Shown here: one piece after another, positions 14,533 through 21,854 of the stretch | How the letters are laid out: each line of letters starts with the position of its first letter | Numbering within the stretch: position 1 is the stretch's first letter | IMG/VR virus record: IMGVR_UViG_3300035698_017088 | Span: 1-25,751 of that record | Origin: a virus | Strand: one strand, 5' to 3' | DNA length: 25,751 nt | The notes under the pieces: model-generated | Told to the model about the DNA's origin: nothing | What the model saw: the letters and a program-made list of their open reading frames with translations, nothing else | The model's database searches: none | Position numbers and translations under genes: made by a program

Positions 14533-15915
14533 ATGCCGAATAACATGCCACTAGACCTGTTGGCTAAACTGAGAACTGGCGGTGTACCTCAGCAACCGGG
14601 ACCCGTTGTTCAGCCCCAGCAGTCAGCTGTGCCCCAGCGAGCGGTTATCAACCAGCAGAACCCCGGTGCAACCCAATTGGCTGATGCCTTACTCAAGCAA
14701 GGTATGCAAGCAGGCTCACAGCCTGTCCAAACCCATCTCCAGGGGATCGGCCAAGTTCTTGCTCCCACATTGATGGGCGCATGGATGAAAAAGAAGTCTG
14801 GTGAAGACAGGTCGGATATGTATAAGGCTCTAGCCGGCTTGTCAGGCGATGAGTTAACTACCGCGTTGGTAGAGTCCGGTGACGAAGAACTTGCTAATGT
14901 GGGACTAGCGGGTCGATTGAAGCGGGAGAGTGAACAGCGGGCAATGGATGCTGATGCTGACAAAACCGCACAGACCTTACAGTCTAAGTTAGACCTAAAG
15001 AAATTAGAGCTTGCTTCAGAAAGCGGGCCATTTAAGGGTACGGGTATCAATGCCCAAGACAGCAATATATTGGTTGCGGGTAAGATGGAGCTGTCTAAAA
15101 AAGGCTTCATTGAGAGTGACGTTGACCGAGAAGCCTACAACTTAGCCATGGAGCGAACCTCTAAGGGTACTACCTTTAAGGACCCGCTAACAGGCAATAT
15201 CATTGAACGACCGGGCGTTGATATGGAGTCGCTTGGCTATACACGGGCGTATGGCTCTACGAAGGAAGCTGATGAGGCGAAATCCATCCAATCCCGTACG
15301 GGGGATAATGGCCAGAAGAAAGTGGGCTCAGGGCTTGGACCGCAGTTCAATGAGTTTACGGCCAAGACTGCTGGCTTCGCAAGCAGACTATTAGGCGCAT
15401 TGGAGATTATTGATAGATTAGAGGGTGACCCCACCTTTGATGCAACTGCCGATATTCTTCAGCTTAACGATAAGCTACCCAACATATTTGCTAGCCGTGT
15501 ACTTACTGAAAAACAGCAGATGTATGTGCAGGCAAAATATGATGCCATCATGGCTATTCTTCGACCAGAGTCTGGCGCATTGATTAGTGAGGAGGAAATC
15601 TATCGTCGAGCCCAAATACTGTTCCCCATGCCGGGCGAGAAAGGGGGAGTACTTAGGCAAAAGCAAGAGGGCCGAATGAGGGAGCTAAGGACCCTAGTTG
15701 CCCAGGGCGGTGATGCCTTCAAAATCCTACAGCCCGACTCCTTTGCCGAGTATGAAAAGCGCAAGGCCTATTATGACAGCGGCCAACAGAGATTTACCAG
15801 CGTAATTGGTCGACCCACCGCTGATCTAAAGAAGATAGATGAAACCCGGCTTAAGGGCAATCAATTAAAAGACTTGTTGAAAGCCCTAAAGCATGCTGAG
15901 GAGAATGGATTATGA
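14533..15915 (+). CDS. Internal virion / ejection protein candidate
   Basis: A 460-residue protein. I chose ATG 14533, with GAAGG eight bases upstream and just after the previous stop; the longer open frame from 14470 runs inside the preceding gene. The N-terminus PLDLLAKLRTGG followed by ATQLADALLKQGMQAGSQPV and a LAPTLMGAWMKKKSGE helix is a pattern I associate with podovirus internal virion proteins. Most of the rest is predicted helical and charged, without transmembrane segments. The C-terminal third contains LLGALEIIDRLEGDPTFDAT and a conserved-looking GALISEEEIYRRAQILFPMP. Such proteins are ejected with the DNA to build a channel across the cell wall. ATGA overlap with the next gene. 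Confidence 0.7.
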   Translation: MPNNMPLDLLAKLRTGGVPQQPGPVVQPQQSAVPQRAVINQQNPGATQLADALLKQGMQAGSQPVQTHLQGIGQVLAPTLMGAWMKKKSGEDRSDMYKALAGLSGDELTTALVESGDEELANVGLAGRLKRESEQRAMDADADKTAQTLQSKLDLKKLELASESGPFKGTGINAQDSNILVAGKMELSKKGFIESDVDREAYNLAMERTSKGTTFKDPLTGNIIERPGVDMESLGYTRAYGSTKEADEAKSIQSRTGDNGQKKVGSGLGPQFNEFTAKTAGFASRLLGALEIIDRLEGDPTFDATADILQLNDKLPNIFASRVLTEKQQMYVQAKYDAIMAILRPESGALISEEEIYRRAQILFPMPGEKGGVLRQKQEGRMRELRTLVAQGGDAFKILQPDSFAEYEKRKAYYDSGQQRFTSVIGRPTADLKKIDETRLKGNQLKDLLKALKHAEENGL

Positions 15916-17981
15916 GTGAACTCACCGACGAAGACGTCCGGAACCTGATCAAGGTTAAAAAGCGGGGGTCAGCGGCCGCTGAAGCCGGTGGTACAACCGC
16001 ACCCTCTACTAACAAGGCCGGTGGTACATCTGAGACCTCTGCTAGTAATGAGACAGGCGCACTAGAAACTAACCTGGGCATTGTGAACCGGGTGTTGGTT
16101 GGTGGATTACAACGAGGACTAGAGGGCATACTGGGCCTACCAGGTGACCTTCAAGAGCTTGCTGATCTGGGTGCAATTAAAGTTGCTGACCAGGTAGACC
16201 AGTGGCTTGGGTATACCCCAGGTGAGGTGGCTATTCGTCGGGCTAAGCGTGAGGGCCGCCAGGCCGAGATAGGTATGCTCCCCAGTACAGAACAGATTAG
16301 GGAGCTATCTACATCAATGGGTATTCCCAGGCCGGGAGAGCCCCAAAACAACCCAGAGAAGATTGCTCGATCCACCCTTGAGTTTGGCATCGGGGGTCTG
16401 GCTGGCGCTGGTAAGGGTATGGTGAAAGGTGCATTTACTGCGGGCGCAGGCGGTGGGGCTGCCTCTGAGACTGCCGGCATTATGTTTGAGGGTACACCGC
16501 TTGAAACGCCTGCCCGGTTTATAGCCAGCCTCTTGGGCACGACTGTCTCCGGCCTACCCTTTGCCCTTCGGAATACACCCGACGATCAAATCCGGGCTGC
16601 ACTGAAAGACATCCCGATGGAAGAGCTGGACAACGCTGAAGCTGTCTTAAGGCAAGCCCGTGATCTCAATATGCCTATGCTACCCGCTGAGGCCATTCGT
16701 GGGGATGAGGCCGCATACCTTCGGGGTTTAACCGCCGATGTTGCTGGCGATGTTCGAGGTTCCCGGATTGTGAAGACTATCGCTAATCGGGAAGTCATCG
16801 TCAAGAAGCTCATTAGGGAGACAGCCATTGATACCCTTGAGCAGGGTCTTGACCCGTCGGCCCTAACAGCCCAAGGTGCAAGAGAGTCTATATCCTCCAC
16901 AGCTTCCTCAGCAATCAAGGCCGCTAAGAAACACCGTGAAAAACTGACCAAGCCCCACTTTGATGCTGCTACCCTTGGTAAGAAAATACCCATGCGTGAT
17001 CTCAATGCATTAGTCAGGAACCACCCAATTATTGCTAAGTCCATTCGGGGGGTTCAGGGTAACCCCCTGTATAAACCTCGATTGACCGACCCCGTTAGCA
17101 AGCAGAAACTTGGTGGTACCTCCATGCAGACACTTGATTTGGTCAGAAAGAACCTCAAAGACCAAGCCGAGGTATTATTCCGAACCGGCAAGAATAATGA
17201 GGCTGCTCTCATGGGTGATGCTGAGGACATGCTGAGAAAGGTCATGATCGCCAACCATGAAGAGTATGGCGATGCTATCCAAGCTTATAGAACTATCTCC
17301 CAGAAACTCCTTGACCCCATTGTGAACGGACCGATAGGTCGGATGGCCACCGCTGAACGGGTAAAGCAGCAATTAAAGATATTGGCTGATCCCGAGAATG
17401 TAGACCCAGAGAGCCTTCGTCAAACACTTCGGGGCTTGTCTTCTCTTGACCCAGACGCGCCTCGAATTCTACTCAGGCAGCATATGGTATCAGCACTTGA
17501 CAAAGCCAGTGTGGAAGTATTATCAGGTAATAGCAATGTGGCGGGTAAATTCAGGAAGGCTATTTTTGGGTCTGATCGTCAGAAGGCAAATCTTGAAGCA
17601 ATGATGGAAGAAGCCGCTATTTCGATGGGCAAACCCAAGCGAGAAATTTGGGAGGGCTTTGAAGCCACACTAAGAGTACTTGAGGGTGTAGGCTCCATAA
17701 AGGCTAATCCATCGCGTGGCAGCTTGAAAGGCACACTAACTCCCGGTTATAGCAAATCAGTCGATGTAGCCCGAGGATCATTCCTTGGCATGATTACTGA
17801 TAAGCTTGCTAACTACAAAGCGGGCGGAAACTATAAGCGACTAGCTGAAATGCTTACCGATCCGGAAGCCATTGCTAACTTCCGGGTGTTAAAGAATGCA
17901 AAGCCCAATAGCAATAAGTCAAGACTCCTGGTCATTAACCTACTTGGCCTAAATCGAGTATCACAATCGGAAGAGGAATAA
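15912..17981 (+). CDS. Large internal virion / ejection protein
   Basis: A 689-residue protein. After a Thr/Ser/Gly-rich start come a glycine-rich region at about 156-195 (FGIGGLAGAGKGMVKGAFTA) and a hydrophobic segment at about 202-218 (FIASLLGTTVSGLPFAL). Both would suit membrane insertion after ejection. Residues about 225-600 are long charged helices, including RQARDLNMPMLPAEAIRGDE and repeated Arg/Lys-rich helices. The gene lies between a second ejection candidate and the tail fibre, the usual place of ejection proteins. I see no lysozyme or transglycosylase motif. A GAGGAG ribosome site lies inside the previous gene. The precise counterpart is unknown. Confidence 0.7.
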   Translation: MSELTDEDVRNLIKVKKRGSAAAEAGGTTAPSTNKAGGTSETSASNETGALETNLGIVNRVLVGGLQRGLEGILGLPGDLQELADLGAIKVADQVDQWLGYTPGEVAIRRAKREGRQAEIGMLPSTEQIRELSTSMGIPRPGEPQNNPEKIARSTLEFGIGGLAGAGKGMVKGAFTAGAGGGAASETAGIMFEGTPLETPARFIASLLGTTVSGLPFALRNTPDDQIRAALKDIPMEELDNAEAVLRQARDLNMPMLPAEAIRGDEAAYLRGLTADVAGDVRGSRIVKTIANREVIVKKLIRETAIDTLEQGLDPSALTAQGARESISSTASSAIKAAKKHREKLTKPHFDAATLGKKIPMRDLNALVRNHPIIAKSIRGVQGNPLYKPRLTDPVSKQKLGGTSMQTLDLVRKNLKDQAEVLFRTGKNNEAALMGDAEDMLRKVMIANHEEYGDAIQAYRTISQKLLDPIVNGPIGRMATAERVKQQLKILADPENVDPESLRQTLRGLSSLDPDAPRILLRQHMVSALDKASVEVLSGNSNVAGKFRKAIFGSDRQKANLEAMMEEAAISMGKPKREIWEGFEATLRVLEGVGSIKANPSRGSLKGTLTPGYSKSVDVARGSFLGMITDKLANYKAGGNYKRLAEMLTDPEAIANFRVLKNAKPNSNKSRLLVINLLGLNRVSQSEEE

Positions 17982-17985
17982 TCTA

Positions 17986-19416
17986 ATGGCGTGGAATGGC
18001 TCTGGCGTTTTTGAGCGCCTCTATAATTGGGTTAATGATAAGAACGCCGGTGCACCCAGTCATTTTGTTACCGCATCCAGAATGGACTCTGAGATGGATG
18101 GGTTTGCTACCGGCATCAGCTTAACTGTTAATCGCAATGGCGAGAATGGTGCGCTAGCTAATTTGCCCATGGGGGGCTTTAGGCATACCGATGTGGGTAA
18201 TGCTACAGAAGTCAATGAGTATGCAACCATTGCCCAATTGTCTACCGGCGGGCCCCTATATGGCGTTGCAACCGGCACTGGCGACGCTATCGTAGTTGCT
18301 ATCTCCCCGGGGCCCTCTGCTTATACGACGGGCCTGAGATTGATAGTTCAGGTAAATGGCACTAATGCTACCTCCACCCCAACTATTAATCTTAATAGTA
18401 TTGGGGTTAAAACCATTCAGCAGTTTAAAGCCGGCGTTGCAGTGGGGGCTATACTTAGCGGTCACTATCTAGACCTTATCTATGATGGTACTAACTTTCA
18501 GCTGTTAAATTCCAGCCAAGCTAAACTCACATTGGCCATCGACTCAGCCGGCAGTGCAGCTAGTCCGGCCCTTAAGTTCACTGCTAACTCCAGCAGTACG
18601 GGCTTATATGAGGTTGCCGCTAATGTCTTGGGAGTATCAATCAACGGTACTAAGGTGGTGGATATACGGGCAGGTAAATTTGGCATCAATGGTGTTCCAA
18701 CAGCCCCATTGACGACAGGGACTGGCCGAGCTGTACTAGACAGTAATGAGGCCTTTCAGTTTAATGACCCGAGTGGCTCTGGTGCAGCCTATGGTACTAT
18801 CAGAGATGGTACTCGTACTCTTATTATGGGGACAGTGGGTCCTGCTACTTCCCCCTTCATCGGAGCTCACTCCAACCACCACCTAACGGTTCTTACCAAT
18901 AACCTTGAAGCTTACAGGGTTGATACTGCTGGCGACATAGAAATGAACTCCGGTAATGGCATTTATCTAGGCGGTGCTGGCGCTGGCAGTTCGACTTCTG
19001 CTAACCTGTTAAGTGACTATGAGACGGGGACTAGTACACCTTTAATGCAGGGTCAAACTACACCAGGTAGCCAGACTTATACCACCCAGTTAGGCAGATA
19101 CCGAAAAATAGGCCGCACAGTCCAAGTTTCAATAGACATTCAGTTAGCCACACTGGATGCGGCTTGTGCTGGTATTATCGAAATCACCCTGCCCTTTACA
19201 TCTTCAGCTTCTGGTGGCCTCAAGGCTGCTTGCGTAGGGTTTTTTTCCAGCCTGGGTAGCACAGTCGGCTGGTTAGGCGGGTATGTTAATGCCAATGATG
19301 ATGCCATAGTCCTAACAAAAATTGCGGGCGCCGGCACTTCGGGTACTACCCAGCTACTTCATTCTGATCTAACGGGTAGTACCCGAATTGTCATCGCTGT
19401 CGAATATGAGGTTTAA
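17986..19416 (+). CDS. Tail fibre / receptor-binding protein
   Basis: A 476-residue protein with a short N-terminal anchor-like segment (residues about 1-45, FERLYNWVNDKNAGAPSHFV). A long Gly/Ser/Thr/Asn-rich beta region follows, including GLRLIVQVNGTNATSTPTIN-type strands common in phage fibres. From about residue 342, SDYETGTSTPLM with YTTQLGRYRKIGRTVQVSID and IIEITLPFTSS matches a known fibre head pattern, YExGTWTP, GRYTKIG, GLPF. That C-terminal part most likely contacts the receptor, while the N-terminus would attach to the tail. There is no chaperone autocleavage motif and no pectate-lyase-like catalytic signature. AGAGGA eight bases before ATG 17986 is the ribosome site. Confidence 0.88.
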   Translation: MAWNGSGVFERLYNWVNDKNAGAPSHFVTASRMDSEMDGFATGISLTVNRNGENGALANLPMGGFRHTDVGNATEVNEYATIAQLSTGGPLYGVATGTGDAIVVAISPGPSAYTTGLRLIVQVNGTNATSTPTINLNSIGVKTIQQFKAGVAVGAILSGHYLDLIYDGTNFQLLNSSQAKLTLAIDSAGSAASPALKFTANSSSTGLYEVAANVLGVSINGTKVVDIRAGKFGINGVPTAPLTTGTGRAVLDSNEAFQFNDPSGSGAAYGTIRDGTRTLIMGTVGPATSPFIGAHSNHHLTVLTNNLEAYRVDTAGDIEMNSGNGIYLGGAGAGSSTSANLLSDYETGTSTPLMQGQTTPGSQTYTTQLGRYRKIGRTVQVSIDIQLATLDAACAGIIEITLPFTSSASGGLKAACVGFFSSLGSTVGWLGGYVNANDDAIVLTKIAGAGTSGTTQLLHSDLTGSTRIVIAVEYEV

Positions 19417-19421
19417 ATACC

Positions 19422-19652
19422 ATGACTGACTTAGTATCCTATACCGTAAAGTTAACTACCGGCATGATTGAAGTAAGAGAAGTCTTGCCTGATGGCTCCA
19501 ATCACCGAAGGGTCATCCGACCCGGCGACAAAGTCTCCCAGGAGAAAAAAACCCTCAGAGACGTTTGCGCTTTACATCATACCCCGACTGTGGTATCAAA
19601 ATACCGTAAGAGTATTAACCGACGGGAGCAAGACCATGAAGCTAAAGCTTAA
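19422..19652 (+). CDS. Small hypothetical protein after tail fibre
   Basis: A 76-residue basic, soluble protein starting at ATG 19422, five bases after the fibre stop. The first half looks beta-stranded (SYTVKLTTGMIEVREVLPDG), the second helical and Lys/Arg-rich. I do not recognise it. Its end overlaps the next gene's start by 17 bases. The tight packing suggests it is real; possibilities include a fibre chaperone, but nothing in the sequence supports a specific role. Confidence 0.6.
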   Translation: MTDLVSYTVKLTTGMIEVREVLPDGSNHRRVIRPGDKVSQEKKTLRDVCALHHTPTVVSKYRKSINRREQDHEAKA

Positions 19653-20055
19653 TACAATCGTCCGTGACTTGGCCGGCGTTGATATCTATGAGCAGGATGA
19701 TCCCGGTCAAATCATTATGGCCATGCTAAGGGAGGGAGAGTCCCCAGAAGCCATAATTAATATGGCTGCTAATAACTTCCCCCTCCACAAACCCCAACAC
19801 CTGACGGTGGGCCAACTTCTCATCAATGCTCTACTTGACCCCCCAGACTCTCAAATCACTGAGGAGGCTAAGCTGTCGAGGTTTAAGCTAGCTCAGGAAA
19901 TTAGTCACTTCCTCATCAAAGCCCGGAAATCCAAGAAGTCTGAGCTTGACTTAACTATCGATCAGGTTTCTACCTGCCTTGACGCTGCAGGTCGATTGCC
20001 GCCATTAGCATTGGGCCGAGTATACGAGGTACTTGATCCTTCCAGATTAAAATAG
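19636..20055 (+). CDS. Hypothetical helical protein
   Basis: A 139-residue protein starting at ATG 19636, preceded by the purine-rich GACGGGAGCAAG. The longer open frame from 19492 only shadows the previous gene. The content is mostly helical and amphipathic, e.g. DPGQIIMAMLREGESPEAII, VGQLLINALLDPPDSQITEE, and a Lys-rich KARKSKKSELDL. No membrane span or catalytic motif is evident, and I do not recognise the family. It lies between the tail fibre and the lysis genes. Confidence 0.7.
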   Translation: MKLKLNTIVRDLAGVDIYEQDDPGQIIMAMLREGESPEAIINMAANNFPLHKPQHLTVGQLLINALLDPPDSQITEEAKLSRFKLAQEISHFLIKARKSKKSELDLTIDQVSTCLDAAGRLPPLALGRVYEVLDPSRLK

Positions 20056-20074
20056 CCTAGGAGTAGAGTGGGCA

Positions 20075-20464
20075 ATGATTGATATTATCTATGACTGGAG
20101 ATTCATCCTGTTTCTTGTGGGTGTAATATGTCAGGCAGCCGTTGCCCACTTTATGCTCCATAGGCTTTGGCAATTCCACCTTGACAGTCAAAAGAAAAAG
20201 GCGGAAGGTCAAACTAATCGGGATCAATTCATAAAGGACTACACTGAACATTTGACTGAGTTTCGAGCTACCAAGATAGATAACAAAAGGCTATGGGAGG
20301 CAAACTCTAGTCTTGAGAGTAAACTCGGGGAAGATGTCAAGTCATTATATGTTAAGATATCTGATACCGATAAGGTGATTACTGACCGGATGGAAGTTAA
20401 ATTCGACAACCATCTTAACCGTCATCATCCCGTGAGTAAAGCTGGGCGTGATGAAATACCCTAG
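20075..20464 (+). CDS. One-span membrane protein in lysis region
   Basis: A 129-residue protein. Residues about 9-28 are a single hydrophobic span (FILFLVGVICQAAVAHFML). They are followed by a basic stretch (HRLWQFHLDSQKKK), a helical and partly coiled-coil region, and a histidine-rich end (NHLNRHHP). AGGAG (20059-20063) lies 11 bases before ATG 20075. Its place before a lipoprotein and the endolysin suggests a lysis role such as an inner-membrane spanin or holin-type protein. The positive charges after the span favour an inside C-terminus, which argues against the usual inner spanin topology. The role is therefore open. Confidence 0.7.
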   Translation: MIDIIYDWRFILFLVGVICQAAVAHFMLHRLWQFHLDSQKKKAEGQTNRDQFIKDYTEHLTEFRATKIDNKRLWEANSSLESKLGEDVKSLYVKISDTDKVITDRMEVKFDNHLNRHHPVSKAGRDEIP

Positions 20465-20473
20465 GAGAAAATG

Positions 20474-20659
20474 ATGAAGTATCTTTGGATTGCTATTATT
20501 GCTATCAGCTTGGCCGCCTGTTCGGCCTTCGATCCTATCCTCTCAGAAGCTGAGTGTGACAAGATTGGCGGTACCATGAAGGAGCAAGGCTCAGGCCACC
20601 TCAGTGGTGCGACTCATCGGACCTGCGTTAAGCCAGGAGCCACCGTTCAAAGCTTCTAA
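20474..20659 (+). CDS. Small outer-membrane lipoprotein candidate (possible o-spanin)
   Basis: A 61-residue protein with a lipoprotein signal: MKYLWIAIIAISLAAC, lipobox LAAC with Cys 16. The mature chain would be about 46 residues. It has two further Cys, which could form a disulfide, and no Pro-rich stretch. ATG 20474 lies six bases after AGGAG (20463-20467), a better spacing than the adjacent ATG 20471. Small lipoproteins next to an endolysin are often outer spanins that fuse the envelope membranes at lysis. Here the partner gene has doubtful topology, so a superinfection-exclusion type lipoprotein is another possibility. Confidence 0.75.
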   Translation: MKYLWIAIIAISLAACSAFDPILSEAECDKIGGTMKEQGSGHLSGATHRTCVKPGATVQSF

Positions 20660-20670
20660 TCGGAGTTACC

Positions 20671-21075
20671 ATGATTGAATACTGCCGCTACCAACACTTC
20701 GACCAAGTACCGATTGAGTGGTGGCGGCAGCTCTTCCCCAATTTCTCGCCGTCTGAGATCGCTTGTAATCACTGTGGAGCAATCGAAGCGCATTTACCCT
20801 CAGTGATGATGCTCCAGCGCATGAGGCTCGCTTTAGGTTCGCCCTTTTCGCCATCCTCAGCATATCGATGCCCCATACATAACGCGCTATGCGGGGGCAA
20901 GCCACTCTCACAGCATAAGCTCGGTAGAGCGTTCGATATACCAACCACACGGGAAGAGCGTGCCGCTCACCTTGCCGCGGCCCTTAATAGTGGGTTCACC
21001 GGCATCGGTTTCTACAATACATTCTTACACGTTGATACGGGAAGGAGACGTCGATGGGGTTCTTGGCCACGTTGA
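20671..21075 (+). CDS. Endolysin, M15-type zinc peptidase
   Basis: A 134-residue peptidase of the M15A / D-Ala-D-Ala carboxypeptidase-like type, which cuts peptide bonds in peptidoglycan during lysis. The zinc ligands are visible: H82 and D89 in SQHKLGRAFDI (S-x-H-x6-D pattern) and H120 in FLHVDTGRRRRW. SAYRCPIHNALCGG just before is also typical. The protein is short and lacks a signal peptide, so it needs a holin or another export route. CGGAG five bases before ATG 20671 is the ribosome site. Four further Cys are present (C5, C32, C35, C67) besides C74; C32/C35 form a CNHC pair of unclear role. The 3' end overlaps the next gene by 22 bases. Confidence 0.92.
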   Translation: MIEYCRYQHFDQVPIEWWRQLFPNFSPSEIACNHCGAIEAHLPSVMMLQRMRLALGSPFSPSSAYRCPIHNALCGGKPLSQHKLGRAFDIPTTREERAAHLAAALNSGFTGIGFYNTFLHVDTGRRRRWGSWPR

Positions 21076-21545
21076 TTGCCGGCCCGGCCTTAGGTGTGGT
21101 CGGGTCATTCATATCCTCAATATTGGGTATGATTGAAAAGAAACAAGAGTTGAAGCATGAGGAAATCCGACAGCAACGACGGGATGAGCAGGAAATCCGA
21201 CTTCAAGAGATGAACCTGCAGGCTCGTGGCGAGGAGCGTGAGCATGAAGGTTATATCAATTATACTAATGCTGTCACCGATCAACTCCAGGCGTCATACG
21301 CTCACGACGCGTCTTACGGGTCGGTCTATAAATGGGCGGCTACGTTGCTTCGATTTGTTCGACCGGGGTTAACAGTTTTACTACTGTGGTTGGTGTATTA
21401 TTTTTGGGGCACTGTCCCCAATGACATGGTCCACCTTGACCTAGGACTACCGATGAAGGAAGCAATCATCTCTAAGACTTTAATCATGGCTGAGATGGCT
21501 GTAACTTGGTGGTTCCTTGATCGACGCAAGCAGAATACTAAGTAA
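21054..21545 (+). CDS. Holin candidate with three hydrophobic segments
   Basis: A 163-residue membrane protein. There is an N-terminal hydrophobic segment at residues about 2-25 (FLATLIAGPALGVVGSFISS), then a highly charged helix at about 28-70 (EKKQELKHEEIRQQRRDEQE). Two further hydrophobic segments follow at about 101-118 (RPGLTVLLLWLVYYFWG) and about 137-155. AAGGAG lies six bases before ATG 21054, inside the endolysin gene. Overlap with the endolysin and this layout make it the best holin candidate in the window. I do not match it to a named holin family with certainty. Confidence 0.7.
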   Translation: MGFLATLIAGPALGVVGSFISSILGMIEKKQELKHEEIRQQRRDEQEIRLQEMNLQARGEEREHEGYINYTNAVTDQLQASYAHDASYGSVYKWAATLLRFVRPGLTVLLLWLVYYFWGTVPNDMVHLDLGLPMKEAIISKTLIMAEMAVTWWFLDRRKQNTK

Positions 21546-21553
21546 CCTACCAA

Positions 21554-21586
21554 AAGGGCAGCAAACCAGTTCGGAATGCTGCCCTT
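21554..21586. terminator. Bidirectional terminator between convergent operons
   Basis: AAGGGCAGCA (21554-21563) pairs perfectly with TGCTGCCCTT (21577-21586) around a 13-base loop. It lies 9 bases after the last rightward gene and 20 bases after the stop of the convergent leftward block. The A and T bases at the stem ends give short T-runs on both strands, suitable for terminating both operons. Confidence 0.8.
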
Positions 21587-21605
21587 AAAGTATCATCGAC
21601 TAGCT

Positions 21606-21854
21606 TCAGTCCTTCGACTTCAGCTTCTTCACGACGGCGTCCAGGCCCTTCTTGTTTTTGAAGTCCCAGGCACGACCTTCCTTGGTCATGCCGGCGGCAC
21701 GGAGTTTCTGACGGGCAACTGATGCATCAACGTCGAGTGCTTCGGCCAGTTCGGCAACGCCGTAGTCGGGCTTCTCGATAATCGGGGGCGTCGGCTTCTT
21801 CTTGGCAGCCTTCTCGGTCGCTTCATCCTTCTTCGTCTTGGACCTCTTAGCCAT
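21606..21854 (-). CDS. Lysine-rich small HTH-type DNA-binding protein
   Basis: An 82-residue basic protein. Residues 1-28 are a Lys/Ala-rich disordered tail. Residues about 30-82 look like a small winged-helix or HTH domain: GVAELAEALDVDASVARQKL, then a turn and RAWDFKNKKGLDAVVKKLK. AAAGGAG lies eight bases before the ATG and inside the helicase 3' end; the two genes overlap by 8 bases. The codons are strongly C/G-ending, like the coat gene and unlike the adjoining helicase, suggesting high expression. It may coat or organise phage DNA, or act as a regulator. I do not recognise a named family. Confidence 0.8.
   Translation of the reverse strand: MAKRSKTKKDEATEKAAKKKPTPPIIEKPDYGVAELAEALDVDASVARQKLRAAGMTKEGRAWDFKNKKGLDAVVKKLKSKD

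Noticed and set aside
14470-15915. Earlier start for the ejection protein at 14470
   Set aside because: It would overlap the preceding gene by about 60 bases, while ATG 14533 has a ribosome site just after the preceding stop.
15475-17372. Several antisense reading frames over the ejection genes
   Set aside because: They contain no recognisable motifs, lack ribosome sites and follow codon-frame shadows of strong sense genes.
17986-19416. Diversity-generating retroelement acting on the tail fibre
   Set aside because: I see no reverse transcriptase gene and no template/variable repeat pair in the window.
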